From: Phylloscopus collybita
Taxonomy: Eukaryota; Chordata; Aves; Passeriformes; Phylloscopidae
DNA length: 64,000 bases
Assembly: GCA_027886175.1 (NCBI GenBank)
Contig: JAJNNQ010000024.1
Location: 25,771,001-25,835,000, forward strand
Direction: 5' to 3'
The position numbers were made by a program, and so were the translations under genes. This document shows positions 59,111-64,000 of the stretch, piece after piece. The first letter of the stretch is position 1. Every line of letters begins with the position of its first letter. Below the pieces are notes generated by a model, which saw nothing but the letters and a program-made list of their open reading frames with translations, had not been told where the DNA came from and did not search any database.

Positions 59111-62100
59111 ATCCACGATGGACGCAGAGCTCTGCCAGTCCTACCCCACCCCTTGTAATAAGCACCACGGGCCCAACCTCAGAGGTGATGCTTTTATTTT
59201 TAGCTTCATAGGTGTTAATCTTCTCTCTTTTCATGACGATGGGTCCAGACGTCTCAGTTACATCAGCACAAATTGACTGACTTGAAGAGGGCTGTTAGGG
59301 CCAAGCCTTTAGGTTTCTATTCAGGAACTTAACTCAGAAGAAATTACACTCCTGTCATGGATTGTACCCATTGCAATGATTTGAGTCCTTTTCATTCTCC
59401 TGGGGAAGAAAGTTACCAGTCATTAATGAATAGGACTGTGAATCAGAGCTCCCACGTTTTATTTTATTCTAAGTGATGTTGTTTCACTCTTTCATACCTC
59501 CAGGGCTGCTCATTCGGAATGCAAGGAAGCTGCTGTCACTCTTGGCCTGGGACATGGGAGATTAAATTTCACTGAGATGTTTAGCTAGGAGGTTCCAAGG
59601 CAACTTATTTGTATACTTCCATAAGAGAAAACTGTCTCATCCAAAGAGTCTGTTGTTCAGATGGCTTAGCCCTCGACTGGGTCTGCCCACATGACTCACT
59701 AGTAATGTTCAGCACACCCAACATCTTTACAATATGTTTTTACTGTGCACATAGCCAGTTCAACCTTCTTATTGTGCATTTTGTCTTTATCAGTGTTCTG
59801 GCTGCAAACCAAGACCCAAGCTCTCCTTTGACATAACTTGACACATACAATAGCGGAGTAAGGGCTAGCCTCAATCTCATCAAATATCCAGAGATCCTGC
59901 TGCTTTTTTTTTGTCTTGTTTCATTTTCTAGGAGGCTTTATGACATCACACAGAGGCTGTGATGTCAACAAGGAACCCTCTGGGTAGGCTTTTGAGAGGT
60001 TGCTATGGATCTTCGTACTGCCAAATGACTGCAACTTTATCCCAACGGGATTTGCAATAGGGCTCATCCATGCAGAAATAAAGCCAAGTATCGAATTCTT
60101 CTTGCCAGAAAGACCAATTAAAGGATTAAATGTGAAAAGCTAAAACCCATAACAACCATACTGACAGGGTTTTCTTTTCCTTTTTAGACTGTAATCATCT
60201 TTGCAGCATATTGTTCTGGGGTCAGCATCCTCAGGGATACATTGGTGCAGCAAATGATGGAAAGAAGCTGGAGAGAAAAACCAAAGCGAATCCAGCCAAG
60301 GCAAGATAAGCTTCTCTTCCAGCCATGCTGGCAGATTTCTTTTGCCTTCTTTCCTACACTTCTTAAATGTTTCGAGTGCAGACTGAGTTTATTCAGCTTC
60401 CAAGACGTGTTCTTGTTCAAAAGGTGTTTTATTGTGTGGAGCCAGAGGAAACATGAGGAACAACCAGGCACTGACGGCACATTAAGAAGATGTGTCGTTG
60501 ACACAGCATGTCAATGAGAAGTAAATCCAGATTCTGTTTTTAAGGACATTATGCTCCAAGAGAGGTACATAAATCAGACTAAAATGCCTTGCTCATTGGA
60601 TCAGAATCTAGCATTTAGTCCTGACTGCCACTGAAATCCAGGTCAGATGTGTCTTTTTACTTGCACTTTTGTTAACAGATGAGAGGAGCTGACACATCTG
60701 TCTCACACCAGCATTGTATCTAATGTTGTCTAAAGGAGGTCTTCTGCCTCAAGGAGCCAGCAGCCCTTAGGTGTAATCTGATAAGATGCAGAACACCGTA
60801 ATGGAGACATTTCCACTAAGTTTGGTGGGGAAAAAGCAAAACTGCATGTTTGGCTGCATGTTTGCTGGGAATGGAAGTGATACAGCAGTGCCCATAGCCT
60901 AAAACCTATTATGTGAGGAATAACCTGGAATAAACAGTAAAGATAGTGGAAGCTGTTGTTGGAATACTTGGTAGAGGGACTATGTCTAAATCACATGACT
61001 AAAACTAAATAGAGAGAAAGATGAGCTCAAAAACCTAGGCAGAACTGTTCTATGGGACTTCCTTTTTCATTTAGTCTCTTTTTTCCTTAATTCACTAGCA
61101 GAAAGTGTCTGCAGTGTGCAGAAAGTTTGAAATAAAACACGGCAGTGTTTATGTTTCCAGCCCAATAACTGTTACTGATTTTTCAGGAAGAATCAGGGTT
61201 TTCCCCAAAGTAAAACCCCTGTTCTTTCTCCAGATCTCCATCTCTGGAGCTGTAGGAATGAACTCTACACTTACTAGGAACACTGCAAGGAAGATCCTGC
61301 CAGCTCAGATTCTTCTCCATTTTGAGTAGTTACAGGGAAATCTCAGCAGTTTTATCCATGCCAAACAGCCAGAGATTCCCCATGTCTTTTGAAAAGAGAG
61401 TATAACATGAAATAAAGTTCAGTCCAGATTCTTCTGGCACCTTTTCCTGCTGTGTCCCTCTTGCACTTGTTAGCACCCCTTAGTGCTAGGGACTGTGTGC
61501 ACAGAATACATGAGAGACCTCACCCTATCTCTTGCCTCCCCAGAGATTAGACCAGTATGCACCAAGTATGGGATTGCTTTTGATTTCTCTTCTCTTCCCC
61601 TTCTTCCCCTGACTTGAGATTCAGCAGCTTCTGCAATGTGACAAGTTCCTGTCAGCTGTCAGGGCACTAAAATAAGGCTTTATCTTGTCTCCATAGGCCT
61701 GAATGACAGGGCTGGCAATAGGTGCACTTCAGCCAGGCAGCCACTCCTGCCATATGCTCTTCCAACCTCACTGCATGCTAACACAGCAATCTGTAGCATG
61801 GCAGAGTCGCTGTTTTTCCTTGCAAGACCTACAAAAGGAAGCAACCCTGGTTCCTATCTCTTCCTATTGCAGTATCTTCCTATGCTGGATTGCAATATTA
61901 TTTTTTTTACCTTCTTCCTCCAGCACTGAGTGAGAGTCAGAGTCAGACTACCAGTCTAATGCTGGAGAATGAGAATCCTGCTAATTCTTTCAAACTAGAA
62001 TTGACTGAATAAATGGCCTTGGGGCACACATCATAAATTGAGTTGAAGCTATGCACCATGAAGTTGGAGGGGAAAAAAACCTCAATATATCTTCCTTTAG

Positions 62101-63049
62101 GGAGAGAGGACATTAGGTATTCACACTTCAAGCATTCCAACTAATCCTCCTTATTCCACAAGGCTAATTTCAAAATAACATTTATATGGCATGGTTTGCT
62201 GGGGAGGGCACTGATGAATCAGTTAGCTGCCCTTTATAATAAGCACTACTGCTTCCTAGACTGCTCTTTTCTACTGCCTTGTCTGCCAGTCATCTCTGTG
62301 CCACATGCTCCTTATTCAAAGGGCACCTGTTGAATAACCATGAAGCAAAGTGACAGGGCAGGGGCAATAAAAAAGGTGAAGCACAAATGCATAGTGCAGT
62401 TTTAACCACTATATTTCTGTGGTCTTGCTGCAGGGACATGGGGATTGTGCTGAATGACTGTGCTGGTGCCTGAATGAGGAATGATAAGCCTGTAATTTAC
62501 TTGCATGGCTGTGTGACTGCTTCCCGCTGAGCAGGAAAGCCTAGATGGGTGTTTTGAGCCCTAACAGTGCTGCAGCTCAGAGCAGTTCTTTGCTACCAGA
62601 GGCATCACACACATCGTTTGTCTGAATGGGCCCTACACCACAGGTTTGGGTTAAATATTGCTGCCCAGTAACAGCTGTGAAGTCCAAAAATTGAAGGAAT
62701 ATGTTTGCAGACAGCTGCTGTGGGAGTAGCTTCTGATGGGTCTGAAATGCTATTCACTGATTTGGAAACTCATCCATGGAGCAACTTATATTAAAAGTGC
62801 ACTACATTAGCAAAGAAACCTACCCAACATGCTGGTGATTCTGCTGACTCAGAATGTCAGCCTGTCCCTGTCATGAGGAAACTTCAACTCCCTGTCTCAT
62901 CCTATGCCTGACAATGAGGCAGCAGTCACAAAGATAGCTCACCCTCCAAGAATTTCATAAATATCATCTCTGGGTAGATGGCAGAGAAAGATTCAAATTA
63001 GTGAAGGAGAGGCAGAGAAAATCAAGTATTACTCACTCTCTTTAGCAGC
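59111..63049. other. Unique non-coding sequence, no gene seen
   Basis: This holds the inverted repeat at 59941-59967, listed separately. No coding exon or repeat family is recognised in the rest. Confidence 0.5.
59941..59967. promoter_or_regulatory. Perfect inverted repeat with ATF/CRE-like arms
   Basis: TGACATCACA at 59941-59950 and its exact reverse complement TGTGATGTCA at 59958-59967 are separated by 7 bases. Each arm carries TGACATCA, one base from the CRE TGACGTCA. About one such arm pair is expected by chance per window, so only the motif match adds weight. Confidence 0.3.
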
Positions 63050-63240
63050 TTGAGTATGATCATCTTTGAGTAGACCAAAGGTCCATCTAATTCACTGTCT
63101 TTATTCAGGAGCCAAAACTAGGGGTGGAGAGAAGCAGTAAAAGAAACAGCAAAGATGCTTCTCCCAGACACTCTTCCAGCCTGTAAGAGTTTTCAGCACT
63201 GATACTTTCTGAGGTAGAGAATGTCTGACTGATCAGCAGA
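63050..63240 (-). mobile_element. Ancient CR1/L3-type LINE relic
   Basis: The + strand contains GAGTAGACCAAAGGTCCATC and TAATTCACTGTCTTTATTC, then GACACTCTTCCAGCCTGTAA and AGTTTTCAGCACTGATACTT. This follows the same old amniote repeat as the relic at 37 kb (the 'cagaccaaaggtccatctagcccagtatcctgt' family), in antisense and strongly diverged. Confidence 0.65.
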
Positions 63241-64000
63241 CACTTAATTTTGAAAGAACAAGTTCTGTTTCTTCCCTGATGGATAGGCCAAAAGAATTTA
63301 CTTGGGGTTACAGGAGTCAAATGAGGGAACCATGCAGGTTCAAGGAGATGGCTGTCAGGGAGAGTTTATGAAAAGTACGGTGGAGGGGAAATATTAAGAA
63401 CATGGGGTAGATTGGGGGATATTGTGTACCATGGGGTCACAGTATAAGAGTTTTTCCACCTATGACTTCAAAAGAATCAGATTTGAGACATTTCAAAAAG
63501 TGTCTTCATCACATGCAGTAATGTTAATTACCTTAACCGTGGACATGTTTGGCAGACTAATAACAAAGATGAACTATGATGTATTTCAAAGGGACTAAAA
63601 GATCAGTGAGGATTTTGTTTTCTCCTTTAGGAACGTGGTAATTGAGAAACTGAAGTAAATTTATCAAAGTCCCAAAGCATGTTAGGAGCAGTAAATACAT
63701 CACTGCTGTGAAAAACAGATATGGAACTATTTGAAATTGTAAAAGAGTGAGTGCTTTCTAAACACTCCAGTGAAAGCATATAGCCTTTAAATAATTTGAA
63801 CTCTGGGCTAAGCCTTAGAAAAATAGAGCCAGGGCATAAATGTGCATATATTGAGAAAACATTGTTGCTCAGCTTTATGCATGTTCCTGTTAAAGAATTG
63901 TTTCCTGAAGTCTATGAAAATGTCTATTTTTTCAGGAGATAATGTTGATTTACTTTAAGCTTTACTTATAAGCAATTGGACACCAGGACCAGAAGAAAGC
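63241..64000. other. AT-rich non-coding sequence to window end
   Basis: No feature is recognised. Confidence 0.5.

Noticed and set aside
1..64000. CRISPR arrays, operons, prophage or plasmid features
   Set aside because: None is present. Regularly spaced repeats are absent, and repeat content is that of a bird nuclear genome.

Overview
The window looks like non-coding DNA from a bird nuclear genome. I find no protein-coding exon, tRNA, rRNA or other RNA gene that I can support. There is no operon-like gene packing, and open frames are short and scattered. The repeats are avian: truncated CR1 LINE copies with the CR1 3' tail (sense ATTCTATGA repeats, seen here mostly as TCATAGAAT on the + strand), a solo retroviral LTR, older CR1/L3-type debris shared by amniotes, and long G/T or A/C low-complexity tracts. 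A songbird-like genome is plausible from the LTR and the G/T tracts, but I cannot fix the species.

Layout. 1-10 kb: unique sequence with one candidate regulatory block (about 4.9-5.3 kb) and a 260-bp A/C tract with no G (8.18-8.44 kb). 10-20 kb: CR1 pieces at 10.2, 10.4, 15.5 and 19.2 kb and a 49-base T run at 15.4 kb. 20.05-20.71 kb: a solo LTR, TG...CA, flanked by the 6-bp duplication AAACAC. 23.5-24.4 kb: a long antisense CR1. 25.4-25.8 kb: a G/T tract and an A/C tract on either side of an ancient CR1 relic. 26-42 kb: mostly unique sequence, with one ancient relic at 37 kb and an 18-bp palindrome at 38.8 kb. 42.3-43.3 kb: an antisense CR1 running into the only CpG island in the window. 44.2-45.2 kb: a G/T tract, then an A/C tract joined to a 147-base homopurine GGAA-type microsatellite. 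50.1-51.2 kb: a long antisense CR1 with a recognisable but frameshifted reverse transcriptase region. 54.5-56 kb: a G/T tract with (TG)13 and a decayed tandem array. 59-60 kb: a cluster of RFX X-box-like sites and a perfect inverted repeat. 63 kb: another ancient relic.

There is no set of genes working together to describe. The window reads as an intron or intergenic desert. Its possible functions are regulatory: the CpG island with X-box-like palindromes, several homeodomain-rich AT blocks that resemble conserved enhancers, and the LTR promoter with a duplicated core module. I saw no convincing new biological system. The items most worth checking are the CpG island, the LTR, the paired G/T and A/C tracts, and the candidate conserved elements. 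Repeat families were assigned by recognition, not by a database search.
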